A stretch of DNA of 64,000 nt from JAUUSJ01 sp964439395 (GTDB taxonomy: Bacteria > Bacillota > Clostridia > Lachnospirales > Lachnospiraceae), in assembly GCA_964439395.1 (NCBI GenBank), contig CAYTNV010000012.1:1-64000 (forward strand), read 5' to 3'. A program made the translations under genes and the position numbers. Below are positions 16,259 to 24,371 of this stretch, piece after piece (position 1 is the stretch's first letter; every line of letters starts with the position of its first letter). The notes below the pieces were generated by a model. The model was not told the DNA's origin, made no database searches, and saw nothing but the letters and a program-made list of their open reading frames with translations.

Positions 16259-17323
16259 CTATTCTCCTTTTCTTAAAACTTTTTTTAAAAATTCTTCTCG
16301 TTTCTTTAAATCAAATAATCTAGAAAATACGGAAATAGACCACTGCTCTTTCCGACCATCTGTCAAATAATAAAAATTATTATCATGTTTTTTTATTTTC
16401 CATTTTATTTTTCTATTAATATAATCTGCTCCTAAAACTTCTTGAATTATAGTCATTACATAATCAATTCTGTCTCTACACGAAAATTTGTCTATAATTT
16501 CGTTTACCAAGTTTATATCTATTCTGTCTAGCAATAATATAATATCTAATAAACGAAATATCCTCAGTTCTCTGGGGTCTTCTTCCAAATTTTCTCTATC
16601 TAATAAGAAAAATTGAGCTTCATTAACAAAATGACAACACAAATGCACAAATTGCATATTTTCATTAAATACTATATATCCATCCTTTTTAACCATATGA
16701 GAATACACTTCCTCTATAGTGACTTTATTAATCTTCTCCTTTTCAAAGCAACGCCATGCAAATAAATAATTATAATCAATATTTATAAATTCTAATCCCA
16801 TCTTTTTAACCATATTATATAATTCATGTGTAAAACAATGGTGATAAATTATTTCCGAACGTTTCGGAGAGATTATCATTTTTCCATCACTTAGTCCATA
16901 GATAAAATTTTCTTCTTCCATGATTTTTTCTATATCAGATATGTTATCTCTTGCTATTAAAATATCGACATCTGAAAAATATCTGTCGTATTTATTTAAA
17001 TATAAATATAATGTATTAGCCCAACCTTTTAACATAACATAACGAATTCCTCTATCAGAAAAGATATTAATAATTTTTTGTAATTCTATTTCATATATTT
17101 CATAAAGTTTTTTTACTTTTTTTCTTCTATCCATTAATTGAGATAAAAACTGTTCTGGTATCTTATTGGCAACTGAATAATACACTAAATCTAATTTATG
17201 ATATATCAATAGTTCCCACACTTCTGATGAGATTTCTTCTTCGTATACATTGTTTTCCAAATAACAACACAGTATTTGTTTAATTTGGTTTGCGTACTTT
17301 TTAATTTCTTTTTCACTCTTCAT
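16259..17323 (-). CDS. Nucleotidyltransferase-fold protein (NTP_transf_5-like)
   Basis: This 354-residue protein has the core of the uncharacterised nucleotidyltransferase family often found in peptide and antibiotic clusters: YVMLKGWANTLYLYLNKYDRYFSDVDILI, where GW and the D-x-D pair would bind nucleotide and metal, then a helical C-terminal half. I chose ATG 17323 (GGAGG site); an upstream frame to 17491 overlaps the ABC ATPase gene and looks non-coding. The function is unknown. Adenylylation or cytidylylation of an intermediate, or of a resistance target, are options. Confidence 0.75.
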   Translation of the reverse strand: MKSEKEIKKYANQIKQILCCYLENNVYEEEISSEVWELLIYHKLDLVYYSVANKIPEQFLSQLMDRRKKVKKLYEIYEIELQKIINIFSDRGIRYVMLKGWANTLYLYLNKYDRYFSDVDILIARDNISDIEKIMEEENFIYGLSDGKMIISPKRSEIIYHHCFTHELYNMVKKMGLEFINIDYNYLFAWRCFEKEKINKVTIEEVYSHMVKKDGYIVFNENMQFVHLCCHFVNEAQFFLLDRENLEEDPRELRIFRLLDIILLLDRIDINLVNEIIDKFSCRDRIDYVMTIIQEVLGADYINRKIKWKIKKHDNNFYYLTDGRKEQWSISVFSRLFDLKKREEFLKKVLRKGE

Positions 17324-17423
17324 ATCTAACCTCCATCCACTAATTATTGATGTATGATAATATAATTTTACTATTATAATTTTTAATGAACAGGTACTAT
17401 ATCTCCTATCTATATACTTTAAT

Positions 17424-18392
17424 TTATTTATAACTATATAAATTTCTAATAATGTCATCAATCTCTGGCTCGTGGATTTGCATATGTACAAGCGTACATT
17501 GCTTCATGAGGCGATTAATAATTTCAGCGGAATTGATTTTTCTAGAATTGAATTTAATTTTGACATTGCAATCGTCGATGGAAATATGTTCTACATTCGG
17601 AATGTCGATGGAGGAAATGTGTTTGTCTGTCACGGCTTCTATTTCACTTGTTCCCTGGAATTCTTCTCTAAATTTTTCCAACGCGCCATCTAAAACAATT
17701 TGTCCTCGATTAATCATAATAATTCGGTCGCACACCTCTTCGACATCTTTCATGTCATGTGTCGTCAAAATGACCGTCACGTTGTGTGCCTCGTTAATTT
17801 TTTTAATCATTTCTCTTATTTGCTTTTTTACAATAACGTCAAGTCCTATCGTCGGCTCATCCAAAAATAGTATTTTAGGATCGTGTAGTAAAGCGGCACA
17901 CAAGTCTGCTCGCATACGCTGTCCTAAACTAAGCTGGCGAACAGGCTGATTTAGAAATTCGTCTACTCCCAACAGTTTGGAATATTCCTCCACGTTTTTT
18001 TGATATACAACATCGTCAATTTTATAAAGCTTTTTGATTAATAAAAAGGTGTCCGCAACTGGCAAATCCCACCACAACTGTGAGCGTTGTCCGAACACAA
18101 CACCGATTTGACGTGCAAGTTGTCTTCGTTTTTCGTATGGAACAATGCCCAAAACGTTCACACTTCCCGAACTAGGAACTAAAATCCCAGACATCATTTT
18201 AATTGTTGTCGATTTTCCCGCCCCGTTTGGTCCAATAAATCCAACAAGCTCACCTTCCTCAATGGAAATATTAATATCACGCACGGCTTCTTTTATTTCA
18301 AACTGTCTATGAAACATAAACTTGATAAAATTTTCCTCCCTTTTCGTAATTTTAAACACGCGATTCACATTTTTTAATTCAATTATGCCCAT
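17424..18392 (-). CDS. ABC transporter ATP-binding protein
   Basis: This 322-residue ATPase has Walker A GPNGAGKST, Q-loop VFGQRSQLWWDL, signature LSLGQRMRADL, Walker B ILFLDEP and the H-loop His in TTHD, plus a C-terminal accessory domain. The QRSQLWWDLP segment is typical of the ABC-2 subclass that pairs with DUF990-type permeases. The two permease genes lie upstream in the same operon. It is probably the energy subunit of an exporter for the cluster product, giving secretion or self-protection. These transporter genes look less AT-rich than the biosynthetic genes around them. Confidence 0.93.
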   Translation of the reverse strand: MGIIELKNVNRVFKITKREENFIKFMFHRQFEIKEAVRDINISIEEGELVGFIGPNGAGKSTTIKMMSGILVPSSGSVNVLGIVPYEKRRQLARQIGVVFGQRSQLWWDLPVADTFLLIKKLYKIDDVVYQKNVEEYSKLLGVDEFLNQPVRQLSLGQRMRADLCAALLHDPKILFLDEPTIGLDVIVKKQIREMIKKINEAHNVTVILTTHDMKDVEEVCDRIIMINRGQIVLDGALEKFREEFQGTSEIEAVTDKHISSIDIPNVEHISIDDCNVKIKFNSRKINSAEIINRLMKQCTLVHMQIHEPEIDDIIRNLYSYK

Positions 18393-18422
18393 ATTTTTCT
18401 CCTGCTTTCCTAACTTCTTTCC

Positions 18423-19226
18423 TTAACTTCCTGCTCCAGAATATTTTTTTAATCCGATTTGAAATATTTTTAAAGATATGAACAACAACACTACACCGAC
18501 TATCGGCGATAATAATCCAAGTACAAATTCCATCGTTGTCTCTACTTTATTCAATAAAATAAGACTCGGATAATAATTAATGAACGCCCATGGAAAAACA
18601 AACGTCACTATAATACGAATCCATTTCGGAAAAATAGAAATCGGATACTGCGTCATACTTCTAATATCGTAGTACACAATCTCGCCAAATTCACTGGAAC
18701 GAAGCATCCAAAAATTGAGTGAACCAATGAGTATCATACTCGCTATCTGGATTAAAATTCCTCCGATAATAGCAAAAATTAAATAAACTGCTTTATACCA
18801 TGTCAACATTTCTACTTTATTTACAAATGCTACGACCAAAAAAACAATCGTCACTATAATTTGCCCTAAAAATGTATCGCCAAATCTTTGAAAAATCATC
18901 TGCTGCAAAATTCCGCATGGTCTCGTCAAATACATATCAAGCATTCCTGTCATGATTGCCTCTCCCATGTGATACACTGTGTACCAAACTAATGTTCCAG
19001 ATACAGCATAAGAAAGAAGCGATAATCCGTACAAAATGGACAAATCTTCAAATCCCCATCCTGCTAATCCTCCGATGCCACTCACTAGCACCCAATACGT
19101 CGCAAATGTAACAAAATAACAGTAAAAATTTGCAAACATTCCGAGTAGAAAACCAACTCGATACTCTGCCCTTGACTTAAAAAATGTTTTAATATAGAGC
19201 CAATACGTAGACAAAAAATCCCTCAT
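18423..19226 (-). CDS. ABC-2 type permease (DUF990-like), second subunit
   Basis: This protein of about 267 residues has six hydrophobic segments, for example GFLLGMFANFYCYFVTFATYW and IVTIVFLVVAF, and no enzyme motif. ATG 19226 has a perfect AAGGAGG site; an upstream in-frame start at 19289 would overlap the first permease. With the first permease it would form the membrane channel for the neighbouring ATPase. The transport direction is inferred to be export because no binding protein is present. Confidence 0.88.
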   Translation of the reverse strand: MRDFLSTYWLYIKTFFKSRAEYRVGFLLGMFANFYCYFVTFATYWVLVSGIGGLAGWGFEDLSILYGLSLLSYAVSGTLVWYTVYHMGEAIMTGMLDMYLTRPCGILQQMIFQRFGDTFLGQIIVTIVFLVVAFVNKVEMLTWYKAVYLIFAIIGGILIQIASMILIGSLNFWMLRSSEFGEIVYYDIRSMTQYPISIFPKWIRIIVTFVFPWAFINYYPSLILLNKVETTMEFVLGLLSPIVGVVLLFISLKIFQIGLKKYSGAGS

Positions 19227-19230
19227 TTTC

Positions 19231-20001
19231 TCAACCTCCTTGTACAACAAATGCATTGACTGCTCTGCGAAATAACAAACAAAATACAATGACTAGTGCC
19301 ACAATCCATCCACACAGTATCATGACATTCGTCGTAATTTCTGACTGAGAAGGTTGTCCAAACAACAAATCAATCGGAAAGCCATATAAATATGAAAACG
19401 GAAGAAAGTTTGCTACTGTTTGTAACCACTTTGGAAACAAAGTGAGTGGCAAAAAAGCCCCCGAAAGAAATCGTATCGTATCTGCCATAAGCCGCTCAAA
19501 AGGCCAAACTTCCATATAAATAAATGCCAAAAATCCAATTAATGCATACAATACCGAAAACAAAATATGGTCTAACAAAATAACAACAAAAAATATAACC
19601 ATTGACTCTTCATGAATAAGTGAAAAATGTTTGATAATCAGCGGAGAAAAACATACAATAACAGGAAATCCTTTCATCGCTATATCCGCAACAATTTGTC
19701 CCACCATTTTCATATAGCTTAGAAATACGAAATTAACTGGTCGTATTAACTCAATCGCAAACGTTCCATTCGCCACTTTTTCTCCAATTTCATTACACAT
19801 ATTCCTACTATAAAACATACTAATAATATTTGATAAGATAACATACAAAATCATATAATTTGTTTTTTCGATATCATAACTATATACATAACTCCAAAGT
19901 GTAATGGCAATAAATATTTTGCATATCGAACCAATAATATTAAAAATCACACTTCCTCGATATACAAATGCATTTTTTAATGAAATTTTAAATACACTCA
20001 T
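19231..20001 (-). CDS. ABC-2 type permease (DUF990-like), first subunit
   Basis: This 256-residue integral membrane protein starts with MSVFKISLKNAFVYRGSVIFNIIGS, typical of ABC-2 permeases of this group, and has about six membrane segments. It is followed after 4 bp by the second permease and then the ATPase, all on the minus strand. Together they form a two-permease, one-ATPase exporter. The ribosome site is AGGGAG. Confidence 0.88.
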   Translation of the reverse strand: MSVFKISLKNAFVYRGSVIFNIIGSICKIFIAITLWSYVYSYDIEKTNYMILYVILSNIISMFYSRNMCNEIGEKVANGTFAIELIRPVNFVFLSYMKMVGQIVADIAMKGFPVIVCFSPLIIKHFSLIHEESMVIFFVVILLDHILFSVLYALIGFLAFIYMEVWPFERLMADTIRFLSGAFLPLTLFPKWLQTVANFLPFSYLYGFPIDLLFGQPSQSEITTNVMILCGWIVALVIVFCLLFRRAVNAFVVQGG

Positions 20002-20033
20002 CTTTCTCTCCCTAAAAAATATATCATAGCCTT

Positions 20034-21056
20034 TTATAATTCACTTAATATTGCTTTTATCGCATTTCTTTCTACAGATATACTACTTTCTAACATATTA
20101 ATTACTTTGTCATAATCAGAATATTTTCTCTTTATCTTGCTTCTAATTAATATATTCACCATAATTCTAAATTCTTTTTCCAATTTCTTATAGTCTTGTA
20201 TCCCTGTATTTGTCATTGTAACTAAATTTTTATTTACAAAATATTTTAAACGTTCGTTCATTAATTTTTTATGCTCCCATAAATTATACATTGGTTTAAT
20301 ATTAGGCTTAATTTCTTTATCTCGTTCGTTATTTAGATATAACATGTATTTCTTATATACATTCAGCCCAAATGTTAAGTCTTTGTTTGCATTGACATAC
20401 TCTGAAAATCGTCGTGTCGGATCTAAAGAATTTAAAAATTCTTCTAATTGTGTAGTAACTGCATACATATCTAAATTATATTCTATTTCATTCTTATTAA
20501 GTTGAAATATATATATCATATTTTTATCGTTGTAAAAATGTCTATATTCTTTTTCAAATGCCTCTTCAACTTCACTAAAACTAACCTCATTCTTATTATA
20601 AAACCCATTAGCATCATATCCGACTACATTAAATATTTGCTTTTCACAATCAAATCCATAAAACATATTAACGTGTAGACGCAATGTGCCAGTATGCACT
20701 CGGCTATTTAATTTTTCTTCATTCAAATATAAATACACATAATTTTCAAGTCTCAATATTTGAATAAGAAAATCTACTATATTTATATTAAATGCTCTTA
20801 ACATATCTTTATGTACTATTTGATAATCTAAAAATGGATTTTTGGTATCCCATAGTCTGTCGTGTCTATTAGTCAAATCCATATAAAAAAATCTTATTGG
20901 ATTAGACGGATCATCTTCGTTAAAATATAATTGAATATAATTGCAATATACCCATTGAATTGCTTTTGGATTATTTAAAATAACCGATAATTGATATGCA
21001 TAATCCGCATCTCCTCTAACAGGTGGGTCAATGAGATTCAGTTTCTTTATTTTCAT
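20034..21056 (-). CDS. BtrH N-terminal-like (papain-fold) protein
   Basis: This 340-residue protein resembles a family with a BtrH_N-type domain, common in Lachnospiraceae peptide clusters: YVYLYLNEEKLNSR, then HVNMFYGFDCEKQIFNVVGYDANGFY and VSFSEVEEAFEKEY, where the His would be the catalytic one of a papain-like fold. The partner Cys is not obvious. BtrH of butirosin biosynthesis transfers an acyl group from a carrier protein to an aminoglycoside. Because this cluster also has a carrier protein and ligase, an acyltransfer role is attractive but inferred. It overlaps a small HTH ORF by 29 nt and is the first long gene of the cluster. Confidence 0.55.
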   Translation of the reverse strand: MKIKKLNLIDPPVRGDADYAYQLSVILNNPKAIQWVYCNYIQLYFNEDDPSNPIRFFYMDLTNRHDRLWDTKNPFLDYQIVHKDMLRAFNINIVDFLIQILRLENYVYLYLNEEKLNSRVHTGTLRLHVNMFYGFDCEKQIFNVVGYDANGFYNKNEVSFSEVEEAFEKEYRHFYNDKNMIYIFQLNKNEIEYNLDMYAVTTQLEEFLNSLDPTRRFSEYVNANKDLTFGLNVYKKYMLYLNNERDKEIKPNIKPMYNLWEHKKLMNERLKYFVNKNLVTMTNTGIQDYKKLEKEFRIMVNILIRSKIKRKYSDYDKVINMLESSISVERNAIKAILSEL

Positions 21057-21216
21057 TTTTTCTGAACGCTTCCTTCCTAAATTTAGTCAAAAATTTTGTA
21101 GAAATATCTACTTGTTCGGCTAGATATTCTCTGGTCATTTTTCTCTTATCTCGTAAATTCATTATTCTTTTTCCAAGTATTTGTTTAAATTTTTCATAAT
21201 CTTCCAAGTCTATCAC
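21028..21216 (-). CDS. Short XRE-type HTH protein, possibly truncated
   Basis: The 62-residue product starts at GTG 21216 or TTG 21207. Residues 14-42 (LGKRIMNLRDKRKMTREYLAEQVDIST) match the first helices of XRE repressors, but the usual continuation (YLSxIExG) is replaced by KFLTKFRKEAFRKNENK and an early stop. This suggests a frameshifted remnant or a shortened regulator. It overlaps the BtrH-like gene, so it could also work as a translational leader. An inverted-repeat operator candidate lies just upstream. Confidence 0.5.
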   Translation of the reverse strand: MIDLEDYEKFKQILGKRIMNLRDKRKMTREYLAEQVDISTKFLTKFRKEAFRKNENKETESH

Positions 21217-21251
21217 TTCCTCTTTATCTTACTGTAATTACCTGATACCAC

Positions 21252-21279
21252 TTTATAATTTTTTACAAAAATTTCTCAA
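21252..21279 (-). promoter_or_regulatory. Candidate promoter of the phosphonate cluster
   Basis: Read on the minus strand, TTGAGA (21279-21274) and TATAAA (21257-21252) have a 16-bp spacer and lie about 35 bp before the HTH ORF. Directly upstream is an inverted repeat, 21283-21293 and 21307-21317. Confidence 0.45.
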
Positions 21280-21282
21280 AAA

Positions 21283-21317
21283 AATACTGTACAAACCACT
21301 TTGATGTGTACGGTATT
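21283..21317. promoter_or_regulatory. Inverted-repeat operator candidate
   Basis: AATACTGTACA at 21283-21293 pairs with TGTACGGTATT at 21307-21317 (10 of 11 positions, 13-bp spacer). It abuts the -35 box of the candidate cluster promoter, where a dimeric regulator would act. Confidence 0.45.
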
Positions 21318-21601
21318 TGCAAACTAAATCATAAATACAAGTGAGCATATACAGTAAATTTATTATATAGCAAAAAATTAATTTTAAATTATTCACGAAA
21401 TTATAAAATCAATTTTTCTTGCAATACCATTTATAGATTTTTCTATATCAAACCATTTAGACAATATCTCTCTAAAAATTGGAATACTTTCCCTATAACA
21501 AATTTTTAAAAATTTTGAAACTGTTAAAATACGCTAGTAGTTAATATTCTAACTGTACTATGTTTTCTAGGTTTGTAAAAAATTCTTTTATATAAACATA
21601 T

Positions 21602-21736
21602 TTATGCAGATATTTTCAAATTTCCTTTATCCATTACACTAACCGTGTCACATAATTCAGAAATATCCTCCATATGCTGGCTAGCCAACACTATCATTTC
21701 CTTAATAACACAGACTGTTATAATTCCTTTTTCAAA
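21602..21736 (-). pseudogene. C-terminal fragment of ABC transporter ATPase
   Basis: The minus strand reads VLASQHMEDISELCDTVSVM followed by DKGNLKISA and a stop. This matches the H-loop region and following strand of ABC ATPases (SSHxLEDIExLCDRVxxxxxG), with Gln before the His. Nothing of the Walker A, signature or Walker B parts remains in frame upstream, so it is a remnant. Confidence 0.6.
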
Positions 21737-21834
21737 ATATCGATCTGTTTTCCTCTCTCCAGTATCATTCCGAGTACACTTCCTATGAAATAAGTCACTT
21801 TGTTCCCGATTACTATGTAAAGTTCAAAAAACAA
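21718..21834 (-). CDS. Possible small ORF (38 codons)
   Basis: A frame from TTG 21834 encodes a hydrophobic stretch (VTYFIGSVLGMILERGKQ) ending in DILKKEL. It reads like real protein, perhaps a small membrane peptide or the tail of a lost gene, but has no ribosome site I trust. I do not recognise it. Confidence 0.2.
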   Translation of the reverse strand: MFFELYIVIGNKVTYFIGSVLGMILERGKQIDILKKEL

Positions 21835-22065
21835 GCGTATTTCTCAAAAAATGGTTTCTCTATATTCTCATTATTTTTCTTTTTTCCACAAGCCATAATG
21901 CATAGTATAATAGCTATTATGATAATAAAAGGAATTTTTTTACATATTATCTCCTTCAGCCCCAGACAGGAGTTTCACCTATCTGTGGCAAATACAAATA
22001 TCATTACTTTACATAGTCAAAGTTGAAAGTTCCATTATGATCATTATCCCTAATCTTTTATTATT

Positions 22066-22662
22066 TCAATCCCTTTTACTTGAAAGCCTTTTTTGGTTAT
22101 TTATCCATTTTATTATGACACATGGGATTTGCAAACCTGCCACTAATTGTATTCCAATGGAAAGACAGGTTACATAAGTTTTCAAGCTCAAACAGCTGAA
22201 AAGAAAATCTAATATCAAAAATAAAATAAGCCAATATACAGTCATCTTTTTATATTCCTGTTTTTCAAAATGATTAAGCTCTCTGTTCTCATTTTCTATA
22301 GGACTAAATATTGACAGGCTCATTGCTGAACCAACTGTGACTATTCCTAAATTCAAATCACATTCAATTTTTGTTATTAAAAACATGCACAGAAATAGCA
22401 ACACACTAGATCCTATCAGGCAAAGCCATAAATGTTTTAAATGGAATCCACCGCTAAATTTTCTCAAAATCATAAACGGAAAAATCATTACAATTCCTTT
22501 TTTTATACTTCCAAAGTAAAATCCAATCCCACCAGCAAGAAGTAAAGGAATAATTAGTAATATCCCACTACATATAGCATATTGATAGAGTTCCTTATTA
22601 TTTTCTTGAATTACATCGTGTCTTATCATCCAATCAGTCACTAAATCTGTACATTTATTCAT
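22066..22662 (-). CDS. agrB: AgrB-type peptide-processing membrane protease
   Basis: AgrB is a membrane cysteine endopeptidase that cleaves AgrD and forms the thiolactone of the autoinducing peptide. The 198-residue product has several membrane segments and the catalytic pair His74 and Cys81 in RKFSGGFHLKHLWLC, seven residues apart as in Staphylococcus aureus AgrB (77 and 84). Its ATG overlaps the agrD stop (TAATG), so the two are coupled. Confidence 0.94.
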   Translation of the reverse strand: MNKCTDLVTDWMIRHDVIQENNKELYQYAICSGILLIIPLLLAGGIGFYFGSIKKGIVMIFPFMILRKFSGGFHLKHLWLCLIGSSVLLFLCMFLITKIECDLNLGIVTVGSAMSLSIFSPIENENRELNHFEKQEYKKMTVYWLILFLILDFLFSCLSLKTYVTCLSIGIQLVAGLQIPCVIIKWINNQKRLSSKRD

Positions 22663-22811
22663 TACTTGTTTCTCCTAAACTTTTCCAGTTCTTTTGGAGC
22701 CTTTGGCTGATACAAAATCGCACAGGATGTACTGTTAGCCTCAGTTTTTAGTACAATATCTAGTATTTCTTTTATTCCCTTTGCAACTGGATTTTTTACG
22801 TTTTTCTTCAT
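22662..22811 (-). CDS. agrD: AgrD-type cyclic peptide pheromone precursor
   Basis: The 49-residue precursor starts at ATG 22811 (AAAGGAG site). It has a basic amphipathic N-terminal helix, a core with Cys30 (ANSTSCAILY) and a charged tail QPKAPKELEKF of the AgrB-recognition type. By analogy with staphylococcal AgrD, the mature signal would be a five-residue thiolactone ring, Cys-Ala-Ile-Leu-Tyr (30-34), with a short tail such as Ser-Thr-Ser. The N-terminal trimming site cannot be predicted from the sequence. Confidence 0.92.
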   Translation of the reverse strand: MKKNVKNPVAKGIKEILDIVLKTEANSTSCAILYQPKAPKELEKFRRNK

Positions 22812-22864
22812 AACAATAATTCTCCTTTCTATTAAAAAATTTGTCATTGGTTTTTGTAATTCCT

Positions 22865-22939
22865 ATCATACCCTTTTTTTAGTAATTATTCGATATCTTT
22901 TGAATGAATAGGCTAATTTCATTGAATATTGGTTAATTT
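22865..22939 (-). promoter_or_regulatory. agrD promoter region with candidate LytTR direct repeats
   Basis: On the plus strand GGCTAATTT (22911-22919) and GGTTAATTT (22931-22939) lie exactly 20 bp apart, each preceded by GAATA. LytTR regulators bind such tandem sites two helical turns apart. A TATGAT -10 box is at 22870-22865 on the minus strand. This fits autoinduction of agrD and agrB but is only sequence resemblance. Confidence 0.4.
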
Positions 22940-23110
22940 AGTTTATGTCAGTGAAAAATATAATCTATCACAGAAATATATAAATATAAATTGTATTTAT
23001 TTGAATGTACAACAGAATACTTCTGTATTATATTCTTCATTTTATATTTCTATCTTGTTAAGATTTATTATAGAAAGAAGGTGTTTCAAATCGAATTCTA
23101 CTATGACAAT

Positions 23111-23446
23111 ATGGGTAAGCGTATTAAACTACGTCGTAAAGAATTGCACCTAAAACAAGCAGAGTTAGCTGAAAAACTTGATATATCAAACAATCATATG
23201 TCCTCTATTGAAAATGGAAGACAAAAACCAAGTTTAGATACGTTTATCCACATATGCAACTCCCTTAATGTTACACCAGACTATCTTCTCTTGGGTAATA
23301 TGCATGCATATAATATACCACAGGATATTTTTGATAAATTACGTCTATGCAGTCAAGAAGATATTACACTTGCCAGAGATTTCATAGAACTGCTTGTAAC
23401 AAGAAATAAGAAAAAACAAACGACAGAATCTCACATATCATTTTAA
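23111..23446 (+). CDS. XRE-family transcriptional regulator
   Basis: The protein has about 111 residues and a clear N-terminal HTH: MGKRIKLRRKELHLKQAELAEKLDISNNHMSSIENGRQKPSLDTFIHICNSL, followed by a short C-terminal helix region. The recognition helix is around SNNHMSSIENG. ATG 23111 lacks a ribosome site. GTG 23081, next to AGAAAGAAGG, would add ten residues (VFQIEFYYDN) and may be the real start. It lies between divergent agrDB and the agrA-like gene, and such regulators commonly accompany clostridial agr loci. A perfect terminator follows at 23463. Confidence 0.9.
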   Translation: MGKRIKLRRKELHLKQAELAEKLDISNNHMSSIENGRQKPSLDTFIHICNSLNVTPDYLLLGNMHAYNIPQDIFDKLRLCSQEDITLARDFIELLVTRNKKKQTTESHISF

Positions 23447-23462
23447 CTCAACATAATTATTT

Positions 23463-23500
23463 AAAAGACAGATGGTATTGCTTCCAACTGTCTTTTATTT
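23463..23500 (+). terminator. Rho-independent terminator after XRE gene
   Basis: AAAAGACAG (23463-23471) pairs with CTGTCTTTT (23488-23496), followed by ATTTTA. Confidence 0.75.
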
Positions 23501-23659
23501 TAATAAAAATAAAAGATTTTTAAATTCCCAAATATGTATTCTTAATATTTTATAACCAAAATCATCATAATTATGTTTTTTTGTGCATATTTTTTGCATT
23601 TATCCTTTATATATGCTATAATAAAACATATTTGTTTGCAAAGGAGTAAAAAGGAAAAA

Positions 23660-24367
23660 ATGCGTATTTTAATTTGCGATGATGATACTTTATTTTTAGA
23701 GCAATTACAAAAATATTTAAGAATATTTTTTGATACAAAACATATTAAATGTCCAGAAATTATTTCTTTTACAAGTGGAGAAAAGCTGTTAGCTGACGAA
23801 GAGACAAAAGATATTGTTTTTTTGGATATTGAAATGCCAGGGATGAATGGAATTTATGCTGGAAATGAACTTAAGAAGCAAAACAAGAACGTAATTATTT
23901 TTGTTGTAACTTCCTATTCTGAATATTTAGACGAGGCTATGCGTTTTCATGTGTTCCGTTATCTTTCAAAGCCATTGGACAAACAACGCTTTTATAGAAA
24001 TCTCACCGATGCTCTCATGTATTACAATACGATGACGCAAAAAATACCGATAGAAACACGTGATAGAATTTATACCATTGCGTCTTCCTATATCATTGCA
24101 ATTGAAGCACAAAGTCGTAAAGTAATTGTTCATACTACAAAGAGAGATTTTATTTCTATTCACAATATGAACTATTGGGCAGAACACCTTCCTAAGAACT
24201 GCTTTTTTCAGACACATCGAAGTTTTATTATTAATTTTGAACATGTAACAGATTTTAGTCATACTACTGTTCAAATGGTTGATAACTCACTTATCGCTTA
24301 TTTGACACGCAGAAGATACAGCGCATTTAAAAACGCTTATCTTCTATATCTTGAATGTACGAGGTGA
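23660..24367 (+). CDS. agrA: LytTR response regulator (AgrA-like)
   Basis: This 235-residue regulator starts at ATG 23660 (AAGGAAAA site). Its receiver domain has acidic DDD (7-9), phospho-Asp56 in VFLDIEMPGM and Lys in LSKPLDKQR. Its LytTR DNA-binding domain (about 135-235) includes FFQTHRSFIINFEHV and TRRRYSAFKNAYL. It would be phosphorylated by the downstream kinase, whose start overlaps region 24351-24372, and would activate agrDB and other targets. Confidence 0.93.
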   Translation: MRILICDDDTLFLEQLQKYLRIFFDTKHIKCPEIISFTSGEKLLADEETKDIVFLDIEMPGMNGIYAGNELKKQNKNVIIFVVTSYSEYLDEAMRFHVFRYLSKPLDKQRFYRNLTDALMYYNTMTQKIPIETRDRIYTIASSYIIAIEAQSRKVIVHTTKRDFISIHNMNYWAEHLPKNCFFQTHRSFIINFEHVTDFSHTTVQMVDNSLIAYLTRRRYSAFKNAYLLYLECTR

Positions 24368-24371
24368 ATTT

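Larger units (their letters stand above)
21318..22065. other. Decayed stretch without intact genes
   Basis: Apart from the ABC ATPase fragment and a doubtful 38-codon ORF listed separately, I see only AT-rich sequence with many stops. It separates the phosphonate cluster from the agr locus. Confidence 0.5.

Noticed and set aside
16254..17491. Longer start (17491) for the nucleotidyltransferase-like gene
   Set aside because: The added 56 residues overlap the ABC ATPase gene and look non-coding, while ATG 17323 has a strong GGAGG site.
17452..17949. 165-codon plus-strand frame opposite the ABC ATPase
   Set aside because: It lies wholly antisense to a gene with every ATPase motif and has no start context.
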